The notes beneath the pieces are model-generated. The model searched no databases, was not told the DNA's origin, and worked only from the letters and a program-made list of their open reading frames with translations. This document shows positions 1 through 10,600 of a stretch of 64,000 nt of DNA, one piece after another; the first letter of the stretch is position 1; the number at the start of each line of letters is the position of its first letter. Position numbers and translations under genes: made by a program. Origin of the DNA: Sphagnum compactum (lineage: Eukaryota > Bryophyta > Sphagnopsida > Sphagnales); the NCBI GenBank assembly GCA_965153455.1, contig OZ234500.1, forward strand, positions 3,906,001 to 3,970,000, in the 5' to 3' direction.

Positions 1-19
1 GAGGAATCTCCATGTTCAA

Positions 20-2500
20 GCCAAAAAGAAGGGACAACACACAAGGGACAAAACTAGATCACAGAAACCAAAATACACACACACACACACAGAGTATGAA
101 CAAAGTGACAGTCTCTCTCTTGTTCAGGGACCATCAACAGTATAAACTAGGAAAGACTCCCAAAGCATTCAATAGTGAATTTCAGATGCGGTGAAAGCCT
201 TGGGAGCTTTAGGGTACACCATCTGGACCATTCATATTGATTCCAAATGTCAATCCACCTGATGTGTGCATAGGACTGTGCTCTCCTAAAGACCTATGGA
301 TGGCAGACAGATAATAGTCTTACATGCACAACCCATTATGTTCAAATCATGATCCTACCTCCTGGGAGTTGAGAGCAACTTGCAACAAATCTTGTTTCTA
401 AACATGCAGGAAATCCCATGCAAGTATGCACATGAGTAGGGATTGATTGAATGTAGTGCTTACTGCATCCAACGATGGGACCCATTCACTATCTTGAATA
501 AGCTCTTTCAAAAGCTCAAATAGAGCATCCACCTTCGGTAACAAAAGAAAAAGAAAATGGCAGCTAAATTGTCAGCAGAGGGGCATGTGCACAGTCTTAA
601 GGAGAGGAACACATCATTGTGACAGGAAAGTGAGGAGTAACCCGTCTCTGGAACTGTGATCATTGCGGAATTGGAGAGCACAGATTGAATAAGGACCACA
701 GCCATGACTTTGTTAGTCTCATAATCAAGGTGTTCCATCACCTGTGCATAGTTCCTCAACTTCAGCACCACCACAACATCCTTGTACTTCTCTAGTGGTT
801 CACTCAGCAGGGCCACAAGTTGCTTCGTTGCCTTACTATCCTTGACCTTCCCTTGCCTTCAAGTTTTTTCACACATGCTCCCTGCAAGGTATGCAACCGA
901 GTGAGAAGCTCTTCACATTCCACCCTTGTAAATGGCTTAACAAGACAGTTCTACACTCTGGTACAATGCAAAAGCTAAGTGTTAAGCATTGAAACACGTG
1001 TTCTGATGAGTTGTGCATTAAACTCATTAGACAGACTATTATTGCTTCTGATCAGCACTCCCAACAACCACAATACAGAGAGATCTCCTCCTTGGTAAGC
1101 ATTTACTTCAGGAAATCATGGAACCTGTTGGTGCTGTGAACGAGTGTGGAGGAGATCTAAGTAAATGCAGAAAATGCAAAATGTTCAGTGATTGTCTACA
1201 TATAGGACTACATATAGTATCATCACATACAGCATGTTCCAATCTCATCACAGACAGCATGACACAAGGTATCTGATGGGTCAGAGCATACCAGAACTTG
1301 ATCTACATAATCCACCTGATCCATGTACACTCATAGAACAAAATTGAGGAGTGACACATGGCCCAACGAAGGGCATGTCTGGCTGTGTCTCTATAACCTG
1401 CCAGGTTTCAGAGTGTCATCTCGAGCAGAACTTCCACCTAGGAGCTTCAAAGTCCTATGCAGAGACAGGCATTTACTTCTCATTGACCTGCATCTCAAAC
1501 AACCACCTGATGAGAAGAGTAGACACACATCACAAGGAATTGAGCTGCTCACCTCTACAACAGACTGACTAAACCTCAAGAAGGCATCCACCTGCTGAAA
1601 CTTGCATAATACCTGCACTCTATTCCCACTGGTTTTAGTTGCAAAACACTATGTATATGGTGTGCATTTAAGTGTGAAGGTGTAACTGTGTTCTGGCAGC
1701 ATACTTAGAGACGAGCTCCATCAGTTGTGACATCACTGTCTTTATATCAACAGTTGGCTGCATCCATCAGTCAGTGGATAATAAGCGACTCCATTTTACA
1801 GAACAAAAAGCAGATCCATATTAAACAAACAAGGAAGGTGACAAGAAGGGATGACAAACCTGCAACTGGGGACAAGCACCACGAAGTGTTTCCAGTGTCT
1901 GAAGGTGGAAATCATCAGGAAAGACCTGGATGATACAATCCATCAAGTAATATTGTGCAAGCTCATATTTGCAGTTTACAACCTGCCACCTCTCACATTA
2001 AGACAAAGATAGTCAGCTCGGCCCTGGCTCCACCAACACGCAATCAATACAGGACCCGCATCACTCAAAAGACTTAAAAATCAGATTAGGGTTTATGGTT
2101 CTACATCTGCAAAATGCCATGCTTACAGCAGTAGTCTCGCCTGTTCATGGCAGGTCCACATCTCTGTACATCTCCAAGTCCACCCCTTCCAATTGACTCA
2201 ACACATGCAGATTCTTTCCCACCTGCAAGAGCATTGAACATTGGTTAGACTTGAACATTCTTTCCTGCTTCCCACATTCCTCCTTAAATGGAATGCCTGC
2301 TTACCAAGACTTGAGCATGTTTAAAAATAAATTAAATCCCATGGTGAAAATCTCACCTGAGTATGTTTTTAAATGAATTAAACTCTCTCGGTGAAAACTT
2401 CACTCAGACAAAGTCAGAAAGAAAGAGAGCAGCTGACAATCGAGGGAGTATGTTTCCAGCATGTTGTTGAGCTTGTAGATATCTGCATTTGTTCACAGGT
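20..2500 (-). pseudogene. Truncated duplicate of retromer VPS35
   Basis: This stretch is a diverged copy of parts of the intact VPS35 gene at 32009-38151, in the same orientation. Positions 20-340 match the DNA just downstream of VPS35 (about 31385-31690). Positions 385-2260 match 34595-36570, which covers exons 13 to 7 with their introns. Positions 2395-2500 match 37435-37548, part of exon 3. The copy therefore lacks exons 14-22, exons 4-6 and everything upstream of exon 3. It cannot code for the protein: the exon 12 copy has a 1-bp deletion near 852 and an altered donor near 645, the exon 11 copy has an 11-bp deletion near 1365, and about 20 bp including the exon 9 donor are missing near 1697. 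The longest surviving frame is 508-816, which still reads much of exon 12. A segmental duplication followed by internal deletions is the simplest explanation. Confidence 0.9.
76..92. repeat. (CA)n microsatellite
   Basis: A short CA dinucleotide run lies in the part of the VPS35 copy that corresponds to the gene's 3' flank. The intact locus has only a few CA units at the matching place, so the run expanded or contracted after the duplication. Confidence 0.8.
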
Positions 2501-5380
2501 GGGCTCTTCTCCTTTCACAAACCAAACCTTGTTGCATGTTAGGAAGAAAGGAACACTGGAAAAGAGTGCTGGGTTTAGTATGCTTTTGTTGGAGAATATC
2601 AATATGAGCGAGATTCAATGTGTTCCTGAGCACCCCGTAAACCTGAAGTGTGGAATCCTGTCAGTCTCAACCATGGACTTGGTGGGTAGCTCCTGTGGTG
2701 CAAATCACCAGTAGCAGTTTGACTTGGCACAAATAAGAGTGTATTTCTGTATACTTTGTGATCTGACATTTCGTGAGCATTGAATGTGAACTGTAAAACA
2801 GGTTCTGGTTTTCAATACTTATGTAGATTGAGCATAGAGATCTCCCACTCAAAAAGATGGAGCTGCGTACCAATGTATACTCAAGGTCTGTGTATACTCA
2901 TGAGCTCTTGCAGCTTTGGCTCTATTAATGCACTTACTATGGGGGCTACTGCTTTATGGTTGATGTGGTAGTATTCGCAAGCTTTTAGGTTGATGGACAC
3001 TGATAGTATCTTTTTGTCCAAGGTCCTTCTCATTTCCTAGTTTTGCATTGCATAATCTTCAGGAAATGCATTCCTCATGTGCGTGGTGATCTGTATGTGG
3101 AGAGGGGCAATTGATACTCGTTGTGGGTGCAAGGCCTGCAGGGGTCTACTTGGCTGTATTATGACTCTTAGTTTAAAGAAGATTATGGAAGTGCCACTGG
3201 ACAAAAAACGACAGTGGGTTTCTTTGGCAATACTGAAACTTTTGTGGGAAGAACTTTCTGTTTCTGGATAGCTTTAGTTGTACTTCACATTTGGCTTTAA
3301 GAAGTCTTAGAAATCTGAACAACTCCAGACTTGCTGCAGACTTTGCTTTCAATGCAATTTTTTGGGACCCACTCATAATTACTTTGCTAACTCTGTTTGG
3401 GAATTCAAAGCTGCTGATTGATGACTTCTTTCTTCTTCTTTGTCTTCTTCTTTGCAAGTGCAGTTTGTGAATGCTTTTGTGTGTTTGGCAAATGCCTGTT
3501 GTTACTCCACAGGTCAGTCTGTGATTGTGCAGGAATGTGTCTACATATGAGAGGGAGCATGGTGGGTGGTGCTGTTTGCACTAGTAGTAGGTTGACTATG
3601 CAGTCGTGTGACTTGCCTGTGGCTGGGTGCCTGGTATTGATGTGGGTGATGTGTGAATTCAAATGGTACTGGTATGAGCTTCTAGTGTATCAACCGATGG
3701 GCTCTGCTTGAACTACAGCTGTTTGCGAATGTCTGTGGTTTATCCTGTGCACAATGTGGCACTACACAGGATTGAGGAAACAGCAAAGTGGGATGCTACC
3801 CACTAAAGAACTTGCGGTTGGTACGAGATAGCAGCAGCTTACTTGAGCCCGCAGAGAAATTCTCTATATTTGATCAGGAGAAGAAGGGGGTGCCAAGAGT
3901 GCTTGTGCTTGCTGGCAGCACAATACAAACATGTGATTCCAGCATACAGCAACACATGGATGGAGACTCAAGTACATGGTGTAACAAGGAGCTGACTCGC
4001 ACTGGAGACCATCAAAAGCTGTGAGATGAAGTGAGTGAGTTTTATTCAGATTTCTCTTTCTGTTGTGTAATGAGAAGAAAACCTTCAAGACACTATCATA
4101 ATTTTTCTTTTTCTCAATTTGCTGATCAATACAATTCTAGCAAGCAGCCTTTCTATAAACAAATGAAGAAATAACCTCACATTTTCGATCTATGACTATC
4201 AAAATCTGAGACCAACAATTGTTCTTGGAGGGTTGATTGATCCAACCCCAAAGAGCAAATGGGTTTTAGAAGCTGAAAAGGAGGAATGTGCTTTTGGGCG
4301 ATTTTGGATTGCTCCACTAGTTCCATTTGTGGAGAAGCAGTGAGATGAGTAGAGTGCCATAGACAACCCAACAATTTATCAATTAAAGGTGTGAAATATA
4401 CGCCATGATATTGGCAATATTCCATTCAGTAATTAAGTATATGTAACTACACTTCAGATTACATTATTTGCAATACTCATAGAAAACATATATTACTTTT
4501 GAAAGACTGAAGTTATGTTCACATTTGAAGATAAAAAGGAGTTAAGCCATTGTTAGGAACTAGAGAAGTTCCTCCATGTCCACACCTAAATGAGGAGATA
4601 GTGTTACAGTTCGCAAGATTGGAGAGAGTTAGTGCCAGAGACATCACCATATATATCACCATATATAGCTTACCACTGGGTGGTAAGATGAAATTAAAAA
4701 ATACAAATATTTTTATCTAAATTCAAAAATAACTTAGTGGTAAGTTAATGGCGCCCAAAATGATCAAATAAGTTTGTGGTAGCTTCAAATAATTGTAATA
4801 TCATCCCCTCCCCAAAACTAGTCGTCCCATGCTTCTATCATCATGCGCTTGGGAAACACAATTTGAAATAGATGGATGTAGACATATACACATTCAAGCA
4901 AGTAGATCCAAAATTCGTAGAAGAAGATAGATAGAAAGTTCCAAGCCAATGTGGTGTGCATTTCATTGTTTAGCAAGAGTTCATTTCATTGTACATAATT
5001 GTTTTTGCATCTATAGTTTGCATTTCAACTTTTTTCCTAGTTACATTCTTAGAAGCTCAAACATTCAAGAAATTCTAGCTAGTCTACAATGGTGCAACTA
5101 CAATGGATGCTACAATGGATGTGGTTGCAATGGACTCTTCTATGATCAACAACATTGTTGGACCTAATAACTTTGTCCTTCTAGGGTTTTTTTTTGGGTT
5201 GATTCCGCTTTGATTGTATAGTCCTTTTAATGTACACATGCATATGTGCATAGAATAATTTTTGGCCACGATAAAAGCATTAGATGCATTTGTGCATGCA
5301 CACTTGTTCGCACACCCCTTGTACCATTTGTGCGAGTACTGCATGTGAGAGGTTGAGGTCATGGTAGACCCTACAGAAAA
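2501..5380. other. Intergenic, no gene recognised
   Basis: The open frames here are short, carry no recognisable domain and look like chance frames. A perfect small palindrome with 8-base arms and a 3-base loop lies at 4669-4687 (arm CTTACCAC). A short run around 5090-5135 repeats an ACAATGGATG-like unit. I see no splice-like exon series and no RNA gene. Confidence 0.5.
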
Positions 5381-8000
5381 ATGAAAGTCACAAATGATGT
5401 TCCTATATCATAGTTAGATTCAATAGAAACTCAATCCAAAAGGGTGAAACAACCAAATTGGGATTTAACAAAAGTTTTTGTGCTCATTGAAGCCAAACAC
5501 AGAAAAATTCTTGCAAGCATGGACCAAATACATCCTTGGAACCAATTTGAAACAATAATGATTAAGTGGCGAAAGATTGTTAACAATGTCAATGTTGTTA
5601 TGCATTCATCTTTTTGACACAACGGTGTAGCTTATAAACACAAGTGGTGCTCCATATATGGGGATTACAAGAGAATCTTTGGTTACATGTTCGGGACTGG
5701 ACATGTGATTAAATACTAAGACCTCATGCCACAAGAAAAGATTGCTTTAAATTTACCAAGGCATTTCAATCGCCATGTAAATGAGATGGTGGACACGTTT
5801 ATGAAGACCCATCCAACGCTAAACCCCCCTCATGTTAAAGACACCATGGCCCGTGACGACCATGTGTATGATCTTTCATTTGGGCTTATGGGTCTCATGC
5901 AAGATGTAGATGGAAATCCTACCAATCTTATCCAAGCAATCAAAAAATTACAAATGTAATGGATATTCGTCCTTGACATCCATGTGTACTACCAAAAGCC
6001 ACTACAACTTCAAGCATTAATCCAGTTTCACTAGTGCAAACCATTGTTCCACTACAACCAAGAAGTTGCAGACCAAGTCTTGTGGTCACTCTTCACACTA
6101 TGTAAACATCAAGTTCATTTGGTAATGGAATTAAATAATGCCCTACAACAGTGGGAAGTTTTCAAGCAACTATGAAAAACATCTTTCCTAACATTAGAAA
6201 AATTCATGACCTACGCAATCACTTCTTACACAACTAGTGATTATCGACAACTATTAACCATATTTGCAATTATCCATCTTATGTGGCAATGTGTGTAATT
6301 ACAATTTAATGGTTATTACAACTAATGGATTAATGAAATGAATGTTTAACATAATGTGGGCATGTATTGAATTTTATGTGTTCTCAAGCTAAAAATGTAA
6401 AGTTGTTAAAGTGACTAATCAACAATAATAACTATGATATTATGATATTGCATATCATATTAAAAGGATTTGATATTTTATGCAACTACTTATTAAACAA
6501 ATTGTAATATTATTTAAGATATGATGTGGAAAATTAATGTCCATCACTTTACATATAACATGTGTGTAATTTGCCACATGGTGTAAATATGTAATCAAAT
6601 TAATATAATTGCAATCATAATATAATTGTATATTGTGAATTATATTGAAAATGTAAATAATAATTGACATCATACATCATAAAATATAATTTAACATGTA
6701 CATTGATAAATTTTTTATAAGTCATTTTGTAATGGCAATAGTCATGTATGCATTATATGAAAACACATGTGTATATGAAATTCAAATGGAATCATTTTTT
6801 AGGGATTTATGAGAATATTATATTTTAATTTGTTATTTTTACAAATGGCACACATACATGTATAAACATTTAATCAATGATAATTATATTTATTTTTAAA
6901 AATCAATTCATGTGATATTTATGTGTATGTTTATAGTTAAAAATTTACATTAAAATTTTGAAATAAATATTTTAAATTGATATACTATATTTACATTTGA
7001 AAATTTGAAAATTAATTTTTAAAAAAATGTGGAATTAAAAATATGGATTAAATTTAATTCATAATCTTAATTTTAATTTATGGCCCAAAATAGTAAATCA
7101 ATTTAACTTGATTATTAATAAAAATTTATATATATTAAATATATAAATATTAAAATAAATTACAAAGTATAAACTATATTTAATTTATAATTGAAATCAA
7201 AATTTTAAAACATTAAATTTAAATACTAAATTAAAAATATTTATTTAAATAAAATGTAACTAGTAATTAAAATTTGAAATAAACTTATTATGAACTTACG
7301 TAATTAAATAATGATATGAATATGCATAAGATTTGAAATATACATGTTTATATTTATGCAATGACATAATATATCACAAGTTGAAACATTGGTTAGATAA
7401 TTAAGGAGTTGTTTTATGGCCATGGAGATGAAGGTTCAGTTCCTTTTAATGACATCTTAAACTTGATCTTAAATGATTACAATATGATTACATGGTGTCG
7501 TAAATGACTGTAACATGATTACATGTGTCAAGTTGTCAAACAATTATTTGTAATGTCCACATAGATTTAAATTTTTTTTTAAAAATGTAATCATTTTATA
7601 ATCATTTATAAAAATGATTACAAATCTAGTTGTAAAAATAGTTGTTTTTAAAAAAAATCCTAGTAGTGTAAAGACCTTCCAAACCATGAGACTAGAGATT
7701 CAAATGTTAATACGAGGATTATCCAACCACCTCCAATTTTGAATAGGGTAACCATTGGTAACACTAGGTTGAAAAGGAAATTCTGATTTGTTCAAAGGAA
7801 CATGGTAGAGGCTACCAAAAAAGGTACCTCTAAGCTTGTGGCCTCACTCAACAAGATACATGAGACAAACATTGTGATTGAAAAAAAAAGTCATAGGTGT
7901 AGAAGGAAGTGTTTCATAAACAACTACAATATTTCAAACAGAGAAACTAAAATATTCAATCTACACAAAACAACATGGTTCAAGCTATTATTGGCATAAG
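5381..8000 (+). pseudogene. PIF/Harbinger accessory protein (Myb/SANT-like), interrupted
   Basis: One reading frame from 5381 to 5959 reads as a Myb/SANT-like DNA-binding module. Landmarks in order are NWDLTKVFVLIEAK, IMIKWRKIVNN, YKHKWCSIYGDYKRIFGY and LPRHFNRHVNEM, the tryptophan-spaced helices typical of the Harbinger accessory protein. That protein binds the terminal repeats and brings in the transposase. Stops interrupt the frame near 5411, at 5615-5617 (TGA) and at 5717-5719 (TAA). A lysine-rich frame at 7802-7999 (KGTSKLVASLNKIHETN) resembles the C-terminal helical part of these proteins. It would be separated from the N-terminal part by the AT-rich insertion at 6226-7674. The Myb/SANT assignment is fairly firm; joining the 7.8-kb segment to it is inference. 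Confidence 0.6.
6226..7674. mobile_element. AT-rich non-autonomous insertion with inverted ends
   Basis: The left end (TTACACAACTAGTGATT, then ACAACTATT) and the reverse complement of the right end (TTACACTACTAGGATT, then ACAACTATT) are recognisably related inverted repeats. The interior is extremely AT-rich with no coding frame. It lies between the two parts of the Harbinger accessory ORF, which suggests insertion into that element. The target-site duplication is unclear, because the flanking TTA and TAA may belong to the inverted repeat. Confidence 0.45.
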
Positions 8001-8156
8001 TCACATAATGGGGATGGCATTCACACAAGGCAAAACAACCAATTACAAACACAACTAATCATCATGAAAGGACCTTGAATGACTCATTCAATTTCAATGA
8101 ATCGACAGAAAACATGATCAAACAATTTTCAACACAAGTTTACCATCCAATACTAT

Positions 8157-8345
8157 GACCATTTTCAATTTAAGTCTATAGTTCAAGTTCCTTTGCTTGT
8201 TTGACATGAAGATTGTAAGACCATTTTCAATTTAAGTTTGCAACTGTTCAAATTGCATGACAATTTTTCACAAAAAAGTTGTGACCATTTTCAATTCAAG
8301 TTCACAATTCAAATTGCAAGCATTGAATGTAATTGCAAGACAATT
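8157..8345. repeat. Three-copy tandem repeat, unit about 63 bp
   Basis: Three successive units start at 8157, 8219 and 8283. Each opens with GACCATTTTCAATTYAAGT and continues into a variable TTCAA/TTGCA tract. Spacings are 62 and 64 bases. The array lies between the Harbinger accessory ORF and the transposase remnant. Confidence 0.75.
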
Positions 8346-8559
8346 CAATTTTGAAAACTTTAAACAACTCATACATGTTCAAAGATTTCGTTGATGATTT
8401 CCAAGGTATATCTTAAGTTGATTGCGAAATGTTTCACCTAAAATCTTTGGCCAAGGACTATGTTGTTGTGATCATTGAATTTTGGAATTGCATTTGATAT
8501 GTATCTATCCCTCCTAATATGTACACATATAGCACCCTCTTCACCATCCTGTAATATAA

Positions 8560-9880
8560 CAAACTTTTGTTATTCTTCCAAAGCTTCTTCCTCAATAATG
8601 TGCAACATATGTTTTATGTCTATCTCATTTTTTGCAAGTAGCAAATTGTAGATGAAATAACATGTTATCATGTCATGCACAATGGTCACGTGTAAATATG
8701 TTTTCCCCAAATTCTTTGAAGGTTTGTTTGAGTATTCCAGAGGCATTATCCACAATGGACCTTCCTCTCTTATGCTTATAGTGTAGAGGTTCTCAAGGAT
8801 GGATTGATCACCCTCTTTATGTGGAATCATTATCCATCGCAAGAGAGGGTTGTCCCCTAATAAGTAAAGGGGGATGCCATGAATTGATCATGTTATTGTT
8901 GGATTGAAAAGTTCTTTATATTGTGCATTGGCATACAATGTGGATTTCCACAAAACTTTAGGGTCAAAGTATAGTTGGGGTACCCAAGAGGACCGTTTCA
9001 TTTTATATTCACTAGACCGGGCTTCACTTAAACATGTTGTTGAAACTTAATGACACATTCATATTGAAAGTTTGATTTTATTCATAAATATATACATTAC
9101 AAAGGTATTATTCTATGCATATAATGTCAAATTTGAACAAGTTTAAGGACTCCTACCAAGTCCTCGAAAAAAATCTAGGACCTTATCTCATGAGAAAAAA
9201 ATGTTTAAAGACTCATATAAAAAATGTCTAAAAAAAATTTTTGGCCCAAGATTTTTATCAAAAATATCTTAAGTGTTAATGTGTATAAAATGTTTGAATG
9301 TAATGAGAACCAAATGCCCTATTGCAATGTTAAAAAATTCAAAAAATCAAATTTCTTAGAATTTTGGGCAATTAATAAAACATGGCTCACATTGGATAAA
9401 CTTTATTATTTTCACTTTCATAATTGAAAATAATAGATACTTTAAAGGCCTACATAAAATCTGGAACAAAAAAATTTCATTTGATATGAAAAAAAAGGGA
9501 AATGTAAAACAAGTAGTAGGAAAACTCAAGAAAAAAATGAATTTGGGAATCCTAGGAATGAGTCCTTATGTACTCCAATCGTGCTTGGACCTTTTAGCAT
9601 CATTAACACTCCCTGACATTCCTATAAACAAGAGAATAAACTACTTCCTATGGTCAAGCACTACTTGAACAATCATGGAATACCCCCGAGTATTATATGG
9701 TAGAAATAATCATTACAAAAGCACCTATAGGTTTAGCAATTTTGAAGTGGCATCCATCAATGGCACCTTATACACTAGGCAATCCACATCATGCCTTTAA
9801 TCTAACCATCACATTTTGCATCCGTTCACCAATTGACCAAGAAATCATTTTCTTGAATACTTTATTCACAACACAAATGA
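8560..9880 (-). pseudogene. PIF/Harbinger DDE transposase (HARBI1/ALP1-like), interrupted
   Basis: Read on the minus strand, the part at about 9870-9590 contains AIDGCHFKIAKP, which carries the first catalytic Asp, and then GMSGSVNDA, equivalent to the family's vGmpGSvnDa segment. The part at about 8990-8560 resumes with KVLWKSTLYANAQYKELFN, then GIPLYLLGDNPLLRWIMIP (the YLLGD..yPLL block) and HKEGD, and ends near VHDMITCYFIYNLLL. Together these give the order of a DDE_Tnp_4 nuclease, the enzyme that cuts the element out. Several stops and frameshifts occur in the first part, and about 600 bp of unrelated AT-rich DNA separates the two. The longest open piece is 8570-8842. The family call is firm; the enzyme cannot be active. 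Confidence 0.72.
8990..9590. other. Insertion splitting the Harbinger transposase
   Basis: This AT-rich segment lies between two transposase blocks that are adjacent in family members (the vGm.GSvnDa and vLrkSsLY regions). It has no recognisable coding content. AGGACTC-like motifs occur in opposite orientations near 9147 and 9565, which could be remains of inverted ends. Its element type is unknown. Confidence 0.4.
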
Positions 9881-9989
9881 CCACATGTACTACAAGGGCC
9901 ACAGTGGATCAACCCACAACGATTAATTCACTGCAAACAAAAGATTTGCCCTATATGCCATCTTGTAGAATGCACATGTTACGTATACT

Positions 9990-10600
9990 TTTATAGGGAT
10001 TACACATTTATATTTGGTGTCTTCTTTCTGAATTAAAGGGTGAAATTAGTGTGCAATATCAAACAAGGTGTACTTTGACATGTGAAAATTATGTTTCCAC
10101 CTCACATCATCAAATTCAATGACTACAAAGATTGAGAACCATGTGGTTTAACAGGGTTTAATCCAATGCCCTAGTGCCTTGTCTTGATATTTGATCGATG
10201 CCCCATTCATGGTCCATTAAACATCATTTTCACCCAAACACCCTATAGACAAACATCACATCAACACATCATCTTCATCCTTGAATAAAAAATCCAAGTT
10301 GTACATAATTTTATAAATTAATTGTAACATTTGTATGCACAAAAGACATGAACATGTGCAATAAAATACATGTACATCTACCAAATTTCAAAACAAAACA
10401 AATGAAATAAGGACATCAAGATTCAAAATTTTATTAAAATGGATAGCAAAAGAACTTTCAATATAAGAGCCTTGTTGCTTCCATTGCATCAAAAATAATA
10501 TTCAACACTTTAAGTCACAACTCATAAGTTGCATAACTACTTTTGATAGATGGGACAATGGGTGGCATCAAAAACTTGGATGCTACAAGTAGGTGAGAGA
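9990..10600. other. Intergenic, AT-rich
   Basis: I see no coding exon here. The sequence continues the AT-rich context and may include the unrecognised outer end of the Harbinger element. Confidence 0.4.

Larger units (their letters stand above)
5381..9880. mobile_element. Decayed PIF/Harbinger DNA transposon with nested insertions
   Basis: Two diagnostic coding remnants lie in convergent orientation. One is a Myb/SANT-like accessory ORF on the plus strand (5381 to about 6200, with a likely C-terminal part at 7680-8000). The other is a DDE transposase on the minus strand (about 9880-9590 and 8990-8560). Two-gene organisation is the hallmark of PIF/Harbinger elements. Both genes are interrupted, by an AT-rich insertion at about 6226-7674 and by about 600 bp at 8990-9590. 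In-frame stops show that the element is dead. I could not fix the outer terminal inverted repeats, so the limits given are those of the coding remnants. Confidence 0.7.

Noticed and set aside
3077-3711. Cys-rich frames MCVVICMWRG... and MMTSFFFFVFFF...
   Set aside because: Composition follows local GT/TTC-rich sequence; no signal or domain organisation holds up.
5089-5140. Frame with repeated NGCYNGCGCNG
   Set aside because: Produced by a short local tandem repeat in DNA; no credible gene around it.
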